Source of the DNA: Lithodes maja
Taxonomy: Eukaryota > Arthropoda > Malacostraca > Decapoda > Lithodidae
Assembly: GCA_037953745.1 (NCBI GenBank)
Contig: JBAKBP010003106.1
Coordinates: 12,501 to 76,500 of the forward strand
Direction: 5' to 3'
DNA: 64,000 nt
Positions 29,824 through 39,544 of this stretch are shown here, one piece after another. Position 1 is the stretch's first letter, and every line of letters starts with the position of its first letter. The position numbers were made by a program, and so were the translations under genes. The notes under the pieces were generated by a model. The model searched no databases. It was not told the origin of the DNA and was given only the letters and a program-made list of their open reading frames with translations.

Positions 29824-31447
29824 TTATTCATTTACAAACGCAGTCAGTCGCGGGTTTGATGCGAGATATTTGTCTAGGCGGAGTTTAAATGAATCAACGG
29901 TGATGCAGTCTATAACGTTTCGGGGAAGCCCATTCCACAAGTTGACAACTCGATTGAAGAAGAAATTCTTAGATTCGTGTGAGTTAAAAGATTTACCAAT
30001 AATTTTGCAACCGTTTCCCCGCGTGTAATTAGATTGGTCGATAGTGAAGTACTTACTAGAGTTCATATTGTCGATGCCTTTGATGATTTTGAACACTTGA
30101 ATTAAGTCACCTCTTAATCTGCGCTGGGTTAAAGGAAATAGATTTAATTCTCTAAGACGCTCTTCGTATGGTTTGTTCTTTAGGCTAGGTATCATTTTGG
30201 TAACTCTACGTTGAACTCGTTCTAGCTTGTTTATATCTTTTTGGTAATAAGGGCACCAGGATTGAACGCAGTATTCCAGAAGAGGGCGGACTAAGGAATT
30301 GTAAAGGGTTAGGATAACTTCTTTGGATTTATGCTCAAATGACCTGCCTTTAAAGCCAATTATTTTGTTTGCCTTCTTAACAACTTCTGAACATTGTTGA
30401 CTCGGTTTTAGGTTACTCGATATTGCTACTCCCAGATCGGTTTCTCTGTTTACATTCTTAAGCTGAGTGCCATTCATCGAATAGTTTGCTTTCTCATTTA
30501 GGTATCCGATATGTAGTACTTTACATTTATCCGCATTGAAACTCATTTGCCAAATTTGGGCCCAACATGACAATTTATCTAGATTGTGTTGCATATCGTC
30601 AACTTGTTCTTTTGAGAGTACGCTATTTGCAATTTTTATATCGTCAGCAAATTTTGAGATTGTACAGGTGAGACCCTCATCTATGTCGTTGATGTAAATT
30701 AGAAAGAGAATTGGTCCTAGTACCGATCCCTGGGGTACCCCGCTACTTACATTGGTCCATTTAGATGCCTTACCGTTTATGACTACTCTTTGCTTTCTGT
30801 CGCTGAGCCAATTTTCTATCCATTTCAACACACCGTCTTGTATTCCATGCGCTTTTAGTTTTAGCAGTAAACGTTTGTGGGGAACTTTGTCAAAGGCCTT
30901 TTGAAAATCAAGGTATATAATATCTACAGCTTTACTCTCATCGTAGAGGTTGAGGATATCGTGGAAGAAGTCTAAGAGGTTTGTTAAACAGGAACGTTTT
31001 TTACGAAAGCCGTGTTGAGTATCTTTAAGTATGTTATTTTCCTCTAAGTGATTTACGAGTCAGTCTCGTATGACCGTTTCTAGCATTTTACATACAACTG
31101 AGGTTAAGCTAATTGGACGATAGTTACTGGGTAGGGATTTGCTGCCTTTTTTGAATATCGGTGTTACGTTGGCTAGCTTCCACTGATCGGGCATAGTTCC
31201 AGACTGCAAGGATTTATTGAATAGTAATGTCAGTGGTTTGGAGAGCTCATCCTTAGCTTCCTTTAGAACTCTAGGCGAGATTGTATCAGGTCCAGGCGTT
31301 TTATTTACCTTGAGTTTATCTAAACAATTCAATACTTCTCTCTCTGTAACGGTGATATTGCTTAGAACATCTGAATTATCAATCTGAATCGGCGATGGTG
31401 TAGGGATATCACTGAGGTCTTCTGTTGTAAAAACTGATGCAAAGAAG
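29824..31447 (-). pseudogene. CR1-beta reverse transcriptase with one in-frame stop
   Basis: One reading frame from FFASVFTTEDLSDIP (31447) to the terminal stop at 29824, broken only by TGA at 31060-31062 (after LETVIRD, before LVNHLEENNILK). RT blocks: KTPGPDTISPRVLK, NVTPIFKKGSK, NYRPISLTSV, HGFRKKRSCLTNL, IIYLDFQKAFDKVPH (motif A), SSGVPQGSVLGPILF (motif B), ISKFADDIKIAN (FADD), FNADKCKVLHIG. The C-terminal part has the CR1-type LLEYCVQSWCPYYQKDINKL and RRLRGDLIQVFKI. All RT motifs are intact apart from the stop, so decay is recent. Confidence 0.85.
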
Positions 31448-32120
31448 GTAAAATGCCCCAGAACGAGAAGCCCACCACAGAAGCCACGAACGAACACCAC
31501 ACAGAAACACCAAAGGAAAGGTCCACAGAACGAAAGGACCAGCTGACCGAGCCAGCCATTTCAGACAGGCCCAAGCCCGCAGGGCTAAACAGCTCCTGGC
31601 TGCACCCATTTACCTTTTCTAAACTGACCATTTTCCACACCTCACGTACACTAACCCCCTCGTGTCCTACACTCCTAACTACAAAGATGATGAACAGGAA
31701 TATACATTCATATTAAAAACACCCATGCCCTGTCCCGACGTTGAGCCAATGCCAACACATCAGACAGCCATAATTATATCTATGTATGTTCTTACATCCG
31801 AGAAGTAGATGTTATATATCTTAAAAGTTAAAACACCCACGCTTGTCCCTAGACCTCGTATATCATTTCCCATGACGAGTATAGATATATGTAACCCGTG
31901 TTCAGTCGCCCCTTGCATTGTTCCTCTAGTAATTAAGTATTAATATTAACATTCCCCAACATCTTGTCTTGCCAGACTAAGCTTCTGAAGACCCATCGCC
32001 CCATAAATCTATGTATGCAATCCTTAGGTTAAGTATTTTTATCTGCCATTGTGTTCACCTTTTTCCATTTACTTCCACAATTGTCATACGTCTTCCCCTT
32101 GCCTCCTTCGTATCCACATT
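31448..32120 (-). repeat. Segment X copy 1 (LTR U3-like)
   Basis: Begins TAAAATGCCCCAGAACGAG and ends ..CTCCTTCGTATCCACATT, followed directly by the reverse complement of a PBS. Nearly identical to X2 (37011-37675), X4 (38512-39112) and inverted X3 (37838-38507). An 87-codon plus-strand frame (MPQNEKPTTEATNEHH..) is shared by the copies but has no domain and I do not treat it as a gene. Confidence 0.7.
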
Positions 32121-32135
32121 CCACCGCTGCCACCA
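32121..32135 (-). other. Primer-binding site next to LTR-A
   Basis: Minus strand TGGTGGCAGCGGTGG, one base after the LTR-A end. It is complementary to the 3' end of tRNA-Leu (acceptor CGCTGCCA plus CCA). Confidence 0.65.
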
Positions 32136-32136
32136 A

Positions 32137-32710
32137 TGTTATGCCCTGTTTTTCTACAGGTTTAACTTGGGTAATGTGAGTTAATAGAGGTTAGTAAAGG
32201 TGTTAGTCATTCATGGTTAGTTCATTGATAGGAAGAATTCCTGTGCTACCTGGCAAGGACTCGAAAGTCAAAACAGGGGCCAGGTATACCTCCGCGGGGG
32301 TGGGGGTCTCCCTCCTCGGGTGGGCAAAAAGGGGGAGCTGGGCGCCCTCTCTCTGTGATAGTCGTCCGGCGGCTGTGGCTAGGGGCTTGCCATATCACCA
32401 GTGTTTGTAATAACCCTCTGTGTACGAGACAGATGTGGGTGTCTTTAATACCAAAACCGAAGGTGCCTTGGGTGGGGTTCGAACCCTGGTTAGTGACGCA
32501 CCACCATCACCACCAGGCCCGCGCGCTAACCCACTGTACTACCACGGACGTACAAAAGTATAGCAACCTTAGTCTGATTTTTAAGAACCACGGTGATAGT
32601 CTCTCGAGATGAGTTTATTGGACTTACCATCTACGACTATTTTACGCTATACCTGACGTCAACTCGGGTTAGTATTATTGTGGGTGCGGGACATTTTCGA
32701 GGGCATTACA
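32137..32710 (-). repeat. LTR-A (574 bp, minus orientation)
   Basis: On the minus strand it starts TGTAATGCCC at 32710 and ends GGGCATAACA at 32137, with the imperfect inverted ends TGTWATGCC usual for LTRs. Its first ~248 bp are the same as LTR-B in mirror image; the remainder differs apart from the last ~25 bp. Confidence 0.7.
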
Positions 32711-32960
32711 CCGGTGTAATGCCCTCGAAAATGTCCCGCACCCACAATAATACTAACCCGAGTTGACGTCAGGTATAGCGTAAAATAGTCGTAGATGGTA
32801 AGTCCAATAAACTCATCTCGAGAGACTATCACCGTGGTTCTTAAAAATCAGACTAAGGTTGCTATACTTTTGTACGTCCGTGGTAGTACAGTGGGTTAGC
32901 GCGTGGGCCTGGTGGTGATGGTGGTGCGTCACTAACCAGGGTTCGAACCCCACCCAAGGC
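32465..32960. repeat. Large near-perfect palindrome P1 (arms 248 bp)
   Basis: Centre between 32712 and 32713. The middle reads GGCATTACA, then CCGG, then TGTAATGCC. The arms are almost identical; one visible mismatch is GGCCCGCGCGC against GGCCCACGCGC. The arms are the 5' halves of LTR-A and LTR-B placed head to head. Confidence 0.9.
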
Positions 32961-33104
32961 ATCTCAAAACCTGTGGGTTTTTAGGGGGGTTAAATTCCCT
33001 TCAGAGGTTCGTACCCCGCGCCAGGTACCAGGAAAGGTTGATCCTAAAGGTAGCCTGGGGATAATTCCCATTCCTATTTAAACCTAGAAAAACCTAGCAT
33101 AACA
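32715..33104 (+). repeat. LTR-B (390 bp, plus orientation)
   Basis: Starts TGTAATGCCC and ends CCTAGCATAACA, immediately before a PBS. The second half (32961-33104, block Y, beginning ATCTCAAAACCTGTGGG) recurs at 37677-37818. Confidence 0.72.
32876..32959 (+). other. tRNA-like module inside LTR-B (mirrored at 32466-32549)
   Basis: TGGTAGTACAGTGGGTTAGC resembles a pol III A box and GGTTCGAACCC is a perfect B box about 45 bp later. The flanks do not form a good acceptor stem, so this is tRNA-derived or SINE-like and not a tRNA gene. Because it sits in the palindrome arms, an inverted copy faces the other way in LTR-A. Confidence 0.5.
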
Positions 33105-33105
33105 T

Positions 33106-33120
33106 TGGCGGCAGCGGTGG
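33106..33120 (+). other. Primer-binding site after LTR-B
   Basis: TGGCGGCAGCGGTGG one base after the LTR end; one base different from the tRNA-Leu type PBS at 37820-37837. Confidence 0.6.
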
Positions 33121-33174
33121 TTCTTGATTCGGATAAAAGGTTGCATTACACTGCAAGTTTGGAACAGTAGAAGC

Positions 33175-33903
33175 ATGGCAACATCGCGAAATCTTCAGCC
33201 ACTCGCACACATTCCCAAGTATTATGTAAACACGTATGATATCACCAGTTACTTAGACATAATAAAGCCAGTGTACGATGTGGTACTTCATAATGACCGC
33301 GAAAAAATCGCCTGGGCAATTTTGCATATTATACAGTTGGGAGAAGCCGTTTCCCAACTTGTTGATAAGCCTACCTTTAAAGAATTTATTCACCAAATGG
33401 TGACACAGAATACGCCAGAGAGTACCTGGAACCAGTTTCGATCCTTCGTGATCCGGACCTTAGATCCACTTTTGGGTTCCCCCGTCGCCCCCAAAATAAT
33501 AAAAGTCGACGAGATCAAGTATGAAGGGGATATAAATGTGACCCTCATACAACTCTACAGATACATGAGGACCACGTATAGCTATGAAGATTACGACCAA
33601 CAAAATGAACTCTTATTCACCGCTTTGTTAAACATCCTCCCACCCCACATCACCGCCCATCTCGACCCGTATGGCTTATTCGAAGAACATATGCTCTCCA
33701 TCAGAGAAGAATGCCTACGCAGTTCGATGAATCCCCTATCCAACCCTTCAGCCCCTATCCAAGACTCCGTGCACCCTTCCAAAATGACTTCCGGTGAAAG
33801 TCCAACCCCAGTGCACTCTTCCTTGCCTCTATCCTCTCTGACCATCCCTAACTCTTCCCCCACCAACCCTCCGCAGCCCCCCCCAACAAGCCCCGTATTC
33901 TAG
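33175..33903 (+). CDS. Gag-like protein of a gag-only LTR element
   Basis: 243 codons from ATG 33175 (MATSRNLQPLAHIPKYYVN), 55 bp after the PBS. The first ~180 residues look globular and helical (DREKIAWAILHIIQLGEAV, FKEFIHQMVTQNTPESTWNQ, YEDYDQQNELLFTALLNILP), the style of retroelement capsid domains, followed by a Ser/Pro/Thr tail that ends at a stop after a C run. I cannot match it to a named gag family; function rests on position between PBS and PPT. No protease, RT or integrase follows. The tail may once have extended into the Pro-rich tract downstream. Confidence 0.55.
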   Translation: MATSRNLQPLAHIPKYYVNTYDITSYLDIIKPVYDVVLHNDREKIAWAILHIIQLGEAVSQLVDKPTFKEFIHQMVTQNTPESTWNQFRSFVIRTLDPLLGSPVAPKIIKVDEIKYEGDINVTLIQLYRYMRTTYSYEDYDQQNELLFTALLNILPPHITAHLDPYGLFEEHMLSIREECLRSSMNPLSNPSAPIQDSVHPSKMTSGESPTPVHSSLPLSSLTIPNSSPTNPPQPPPTSPVF

Positions 33904-36790
33904 CTATGCCTACCTATGTAGGCCTACCACAACATATTTTTTTCCCATGACCCCAGAAATGTTCAGCTATCCCCCCACCAACAAAATTTCCCTTGTGACA
34001 GTTTTCCGTCGGTAGCTTGTGACAGTTTTCAGTCAGTAGCTCCCTTCACCCCCACACAGTTCACACCCCTAGAAAACTTCGAAACCCCACACTTGACTCG
34101 CCCTCTCATGTCAAACAAACTCACCAGTCCCAGATAACCCTCTAACCAGACCGAGACTGCCACCAAGAAAATTCCCCAAACTCGTCCTGTTAATGTCAAA
34201 CAAACCCACCAACCCCAGATAACCGCTAACCAGACCGTGACTGCCACCAAGAAGATTCCCAAAATTCGTCCTGTTAACAACCCCAAATCAATACATCAGT
34301 CCTCTACCAATAACCCCTGTTCTACACCTAACTCTTCCCCCACCAACCTTCTGCAGCCCCCCCCCAACAAGCCCCGTATTCTAGCTATGCCTACCTATGT
34401 AGGCCTACCACAACATATTTTCCCCATGACCCCAGAAATGTTCAGCTATTCCCCCACCAACAAAATTTCCCTTGTGACAGTTTTCCGTCGGTAGCTTGTG
34501 ACAGTTTTCCGTCGGTAGCTTGTGACAGTTTTCAGTCAGTAGCCCCCTTCCACCCCCACACAATTCACACCCCTAGAAAACTTCGAAAGCCCACACTTGA
34601 CTCGCCCTCTCATGTCAAACAAACTCACCAGTCCCAGATAACCTCTAACCAGACCGAGACTGCCACCAAGAAAATTCCCCAAACTCGTCCTGTTAACAAC
34701 CCCAAATCAGTACATCACTCCTCCCTCAATAACCCATGTCCTATGCCTAACTCTGCCCCCACTAATCCTCCCCAGTCCCACATAACCTTTAACCCGTGGA
34801 GCCCCGGCTAGTTTTGTAATGTTTGCGCACCAGAACCCGGCCGGTTTTCAAAAAATGGTTTTATTCCAGAAACAATAGCGAATGGGTTAGGAATGAAGGA
34901 AAAACCACGAAAAACCGCTCAAAAAGCTTAAAAAATGGTCCTACAGAGCCCCCGAAAACGGATTTTATAAGAGTAAAAAATTGAAGGCAATTATCCCAAA
35001 AAACCAGGTTATTGCGCGCTCGCGCGCACGCACGTGGACTTTGAGAGTTTTCAACCATCGGCACGGTTGCGTGGGATACGTACACAGTTCCCATACAAAT
35101 CTGAGCCCTCTTGCGTGGCTACACCTGAGGTTACGGTCGGCGCAATTAGGGGAAATTAGGGTGACTCGCCAGGCGCGTCTCTGGGGCTGTGCGTTACATA
35201 CATCGCCGACGCGCCAGGCGCGTCGCTGGGGCTGTACGGGTTAACCAGACAGAGACTGACACCAAGAAAATTCCCCAAATTCGTCCTGTTAACAACCCCA
35301 AATCAATACATCAGTCCTCTACCAATAACCCCTGTTCTACACCTAACTCTTCCCCCACCAACTCGCCGCAGTCCCCCCAACAAATCCCGTTTCCTAACTC
35401 GCTCACCTCTCACCACCCTGACCCTCCCACACGCACCGTTAATCCTCCCCTCACGCGTGACGACCTAGGGACCCAACTATGTTCCCCCCCCTTCCCCCAG
35501 AAATACTCAGCTATTCCCCCACCAACAAAATCTCCCTTGTGACAGTTTTCCGTCAGTAGCTCCCTTCCACCCCCCCACAATTCACACCCCTAATAAACTT
35601 CAAAACCCCACACTTGACTCACCCCCTCATGACAGACAAACCCACCAACCCCAGATAACCTCTAAACAAACCGTCACTGCCACCGACACACCCCACCACT
35701 CTGATCCTCCCACACGCGCCGTTAATCCTCCCCTCACGCGTGACGACCTAGGGACCCAACCATGTTCCCCCCTTCCCCCAGAAATACTCAGCTATTCCCC
35801 CACCAACAAAATCTCCCTTGTGACAGTTTTCCGTCAGTAGCTCCCTTCCACCCCCCCACAATTCACACCCCTAATAAACTTCAAAACCCCACACTTGACT
35901 CACCCCCTCATGACAGACAAACCCACCAACCCCAGATAACCTCTAAGCAAACCGTCACTGCCACCGACACACCCCACCACTCTGATCCTCCCACACGCGC
36001 CGTTAATCCCCCCCTCACGCGTGACCCCCACCAAAGTGATTTCCCCCCCCCCTCATGCGTACCGAACACCTGCTCACCAGTCGGTCCCCCACCATCATGA
36101 GCCCAGCTAAACTTTCAACCTCCCCCTCTTCACCGTTACCCCACCCGCCCCAAATTCCCCCCCCAAAGATCCCGCTCGACGAAATACCACTCCCATCCCA
36201 ATCCAACCACAAAACTTTTTCCACCTTGGCTAAACCCCAAAATACTCTCTCTCTCGCCCCAAACAACATAATCAACCTCTCAACTTCAACCACTCCTCGA
36301 AATCCCATCCATGTCTCTCCCGGAAATAAAATCAGTCTAAATTCAACCCCTCTCAAACCACAACCCTGCCTGCCCAGACCCCCCCCCCACCATCTCCCTA
36401 TCAAATCCCCACACACCAAACCTCCAAACCACCCGATCATAGTAAACTCTCAACCTTCAGCCTTACTCACCCTTCCCCAAACCCCACTCACGACCACAAC
36501 TCTCTTCACAATTCAACCCCTCCCCAGCACCAACCTCTTCCGCAACAACAACCCCGACTCGACCTGCCCATTTCATCTTTAAAACCCCCCTATCACTACC
36601 CCCGACCGAAACCACTTAGACCCCCCCTCCAAAAACTGGCCCCGGGCCAGCTCGCCCCCAGACCCACATTTCTAACGACAAGAACTAACGGTATATCCAC
36701 CCCGCCCTTCCAAAGTGAAAGTGAACCACTATTACCAGACCGTCACCCAGACTAACGGCGACCCTAAATACCCCCCCCCCCCCCCCTGAT
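33904..36790 (+). repeat. Pro/Thr/Ser-rich, C-rich internal repeat tract
   Basis: Long stretch poor in G with repeated blocks such as CCCCCACCAACAAAAT, CTTGTGACAGTTTTCCGTC and TAACAACCCCAAATC. Repeat offsets are about 475 bp (33852 to 34324) and about 297 bp (35625 to 35920). Several frames are open because of composition; 36055-36582 reads Pro/Ser/Thr-rich. Ends in a C run at about 36769-36786. Interrupted by a TTAA MITE at 34793-35240. Confidence 0.6.
34793..35240 (+). mobile_element. Second TTAA-flanked MITE family (448 bp)
   Basis: Flanked by TTAA at 34789-34792 and 35241-35244. Ends CCCGTGGAGCCCC and, inverted, CCCGTACAGCCCC. It splits a repeated phrase of the surrounding tract (CCAGATAACCTCTAACCAGA at other copies). 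It contains a CGCCAGGCGCGTC block twice and a CGCG-rich stretch. Different from the M1-M7 family. Confidence 0.75.
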
Positions 36791-36997
36791 GATGATGAGG
36801 ATATTATTGTACTAAATTGTTTTGAATGTTTTCAATTCCTAAGCGATTGGGCATGATTCTATAAATTTACATGTTTTCCATATACTGTATATATTATTTT
36901 TTTTCCCTTAGTCATACTACTTTTCTTGCTAACCTACACTTTTCTGACTATGCTTCATTTTACTTCACCCTTGAGGCTCGAGGACGAGCCTATAATG

Positions 36998-37010
36998 AAG
37001 GAGAGGGAAG
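36998..37010 (+). other. Polypurine tract
   Basis: AAGGAGAGGGAAG directly before the TAAAATGCCCC start of the X2+Y LTR; the expected place for plus-strand priming of a 3' LTR. Confidence 0.55.
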
Positions 37011-37818
37011 TAAAATGCCCCAGAACGAGAAGCCCACCACAGAAGCCACGAACGAACACCACACAGAAACACCAAAGGAAAGGTCCACAGAACGAAAGGA
37101 CCAGCTGACCGAGCCAGCCATTTCAGACAGGCCCAAGCCCGCAGGGCTAAACAGCTCCTGGCTGCACCCATTTACCTTTTCTAAACTGACCATTTTCCAC
37201 ACCTCACGTACACTAACCCCCTCGTGTCCTACACTCCTAACTACAAAGATGATGAACAGGAATATACATTCATATTAAAAACACCCATGCCCTGTCCCGA
37301 CGTTGAGCCAATGCCAACACATCAGACAGCCATAATCATATCTATGTATGTTCTTACATCCGAGAAGTAGATGTTATATATCTTAAAAGTTAAAACACCC
37401 ACGCTTGTCCCTAGACCTCGTATATCATTTCCCATGACGAGTATAGATATATGTAACCCGTGTTCAGTCGCCCCTTGCATTGTTCCTCTAGTAATTAAGT
37501 ATTAATATTAACATTCCCCAACATATTGTCTTGCCAGACTAAGCTTCTGAAGACCCATCGCCCCATAAATCTATGTATGCAATCCTTAGGTTAAGTATTT
37601 TTATCCGCCATTGTGTTCACCTTTTTCCATTTACTTCCACAATTGTCATACGTCTTCCCCTTGCCTCCTTCGTAATCTCAAAACCTGTGGGTTTTTAGGG
37701 GGGTTAAATTCCCTTCAGAGGTTCGTACCCCGCGCCAGGTACCAGGAAAGGTTGATCCTAAAGGTAGCCTGGGGATAATTCCCATTCCTATTTAAACCTG
37801 GAAAAACCTAGCATTTCA
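37011..37818 (+). repeat. X2+Y long terminal repeat (808 bp)
   Basis: Starts TAAAATGCCCC after a polypurine tract and ends AGCATTTCA one base before a PBS, so it occupies LTR position. First part is segment X, last ~140 bp is block Y shared with LTR-B. It has the place of a 3' LTR for the gag element and of a 5' LTR for what follows. Confidence 0.6.
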
Positions 37819-37819
37819 T

Positions 37820-37837
37820 TGGTGGCAGCGGTGGGAT
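37820..37837 (+). other. Primer-binding site for tRNA-Leu
   Basis: TGGTGGCAGCGGTGGGAT, 18 nt complementary to the 3' end of tRNA-Leu. Directly followed by segment X in inverted orientation (X3). Confidence 0.7.
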
Positions 37838-39112
37838 GTGGATACGAAGGAGGCAAGGGGAAGACGTATGACAATTGTGGAAGTAAATGGAAAAAGGTGA
37901 ACACAATGGCGGATAAAAATACTTAACCTAAGGATTGCATACATAGATTTATGGGGCGATGGGTCTTCAGAAGCTTAGTCTGGCAAGACAAGATGTTGGG
38001 GGAATGTTAATATTAATACTTAATTACTAGAGGAACAATGCAAGGGGCGACTGAACACGGGTTACATATATCTATACTCGTCATGGGAAATGATATACGA
38101 GGTCTAGGGACAAGCGTGGGTGTTTTAACTTTTAAGATATATAACATCTACTTCTCGGATGTAAGAACATACATAGATATAATTATGGCTGTCTGATGTG
38201 TTGGCATTGGCTCAACGTCGGGACAGGGCATGGGTGTTTTTAATATGAATGTATATTCCTGTTCATCATCTTTGTAGTTAGGAGTGTAGGACACGAGGGG
38301 GTTAGTGTACGTGAGGTGTGGAAAATGGTCAGTTTAGAAAAGGTAAATGGGTGCAGCCAGGAGCTGTTTAGCCCTGCGGGCTTGGGCCTGTCTGAAATGG
38401 CTGGCTCGGTCAGCTGGTCCTTTCGTTTTGTGGACCTTTCCTTTGGTGTTTCTGTGTGGTGTTCGTTCGTGGCTTCTGTGCTGGGCTTCTCGTTCTGGGG
38501 CATTTTACTAGTAAAATGCCCCAGAACGAGAAGCCCACCACAGAAGCCACGATCGAACACCAAAGGAAAGGTCCACAGAACGAAAGGACCAGCTGACCGA
38601 GCCAGCCATTTCAGACAGGCCCAAGCCCGCAGGGCTAAACAGCTCCTGGCTGCACCCATTTACCTTTTCTAAACTGACCATTTTCCACACCTCACGTACA
38701 CTAACCCCCTCGTGTCCTACACTCCTAACTACAAAGATGATGAACAGGAATATACATTCATATTAAAAACACCCATGCCCTGTCCCGACGTTGAGCCAAT
38801 GCCAACACATCAGACAGCCATAATTATATCTATGTATGTTCTTACATCCGAGAAGTAGATGTTATATATCTTAAAAGTTAAAACACCCACGCTTGTCCCT
38901 AGACCTCGTATATCATTTCCCATGACGAGTATAGATATATGTAACCCGTGTTCAGTCGCCCCTTGCATTGTTCCTCTAGTAATTAAGTATTAATATTAAC
39001 ATTCCCCAACATCTTGTCTTGCCAGACTAAGCTTCTGAAGACCCATCGCCCCATAAATCTATGTATGCAATCCTTAGGTTAAGTATTTTTATCCGCCATT
39101 GTGTTCACCTTT
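37838..39112. repeat. Palindrome P2: inverted X3 and direct X4 around CTAG
   Basis: Centre between 38509 and 38510, in TTTTA, CTAG, TAAAA. X3 (37838-38507) is inverted and X4 (38512-39112) direct, giving arms of about 600 bp with a small indel: X4 lacks part of the CACACAGAAACACC stretch. X4 is cut at CACCTTTC, where CR1-beta endonuclease sequence resumes. Confidence 0.85.
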
Positions 39113-39530
39113 CACCATTTGGGCTTATTATTATGGCTTGGACGCCGTATTTTCGATGGTATGCAGTCTTGCACTGCTTTTAGGTAAGTGGCTTCGAATA
39201 ACTTCCAAGATGTATTTATGTCGTTATTGTGAATTAAAAAGCTCCAGTCAGTTTCTTTAAACATAGCTCTAAGTTTATGGAAGTTTGCTTTCTTGAAATT
39301 AGGGACTTTTTCGATGCTACTATTTGGTTCGTTACTAGTAAACTTTAAAGTGAAAGTTATCGTACGATGGTCGCTGTTACTGAATTCATCACCAACATTC
39401 AAATTCTCTATTAATTCTTCTTTTGTTGCAAGTACAATGTCAAGAACGTTATTACCACGGGTTGGCGTTCGAACAAATTGATAAAGCGAACTCTCTTGCA
39501 AGTTCGTATACAAGTCATGTCCGGAGTGTG
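39112..39530 (-). pseudogene. CR1-beta endonuclease C-terminal fragment
   Basis: Minus strand: SGHDLYTNLQESSLYQFVRT, NNVLDIVLATKEELIENL, then EFSNSDHRTITFTLKF with the SDH catalytic block, and a basic linker ending SHNNKPKW, where the LTR cluster begins. The element is 5'-truncated before the first EN blocks, so no active nuclease is possible. Confidence 0.78.
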
Positions 39531-39544
39531 AAGTATCAACTGTG

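Larger units (their letters stand above)
31448..39112. mobile_element. Cluster of LTR-retrotransposon pieces with two large palindromes
   Basis: Contains two related LTR types (A/B sharing one 5' half; X+Y), three primer-binding-site copies with TGGYGGCAGCGGTGG, a gag-like ORF, a Pro-rich repeat tract, a polypurine tract and four copies of a ~670-bp segment X in both orientations. Order: X1 (31448-32120), rc-PBS, LTR-A (minus), CCGG, LTR-B (plus), PBS, gag, Pro-rich tract, PPT, X2+Y LTR, PBS, X3 inverted, CTAG, X4. No RT, RNase H or integrase is present. Confidence 0.7.
29616..39530 (-). mobile_element. CR1-beta: second CR1-like element, 5'-truncated and interrupted
   Basis: Minus strand: endonuclease C-terminus 39112-39530, RT 31447-29824, 3' UTR 29823-29616. 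It is inserted in the leader of DIRS copy A: leader sequence at 39545 (AGTTGATACTTCAC, plus complement) resumes near 29610. An LTR-element cluster (31448-39112) replaces about 130 codons of EN-RT linker. Clearly a different family from CR1-alpha. Confidence 0.8.

Noticed and set aside
36055..36582. 175-codon Pro/Ser/Thr frame as an independent gene
   Set aside because: Composition-driven; lies in the repeat tract and has open frames on the other strand too.
31450..39112. 87-codon frame repeated in segment X (and its antisense)
   Set aside because: Conservation is explained by recent duplication of the DNA; no domain, and both strands are equally open.
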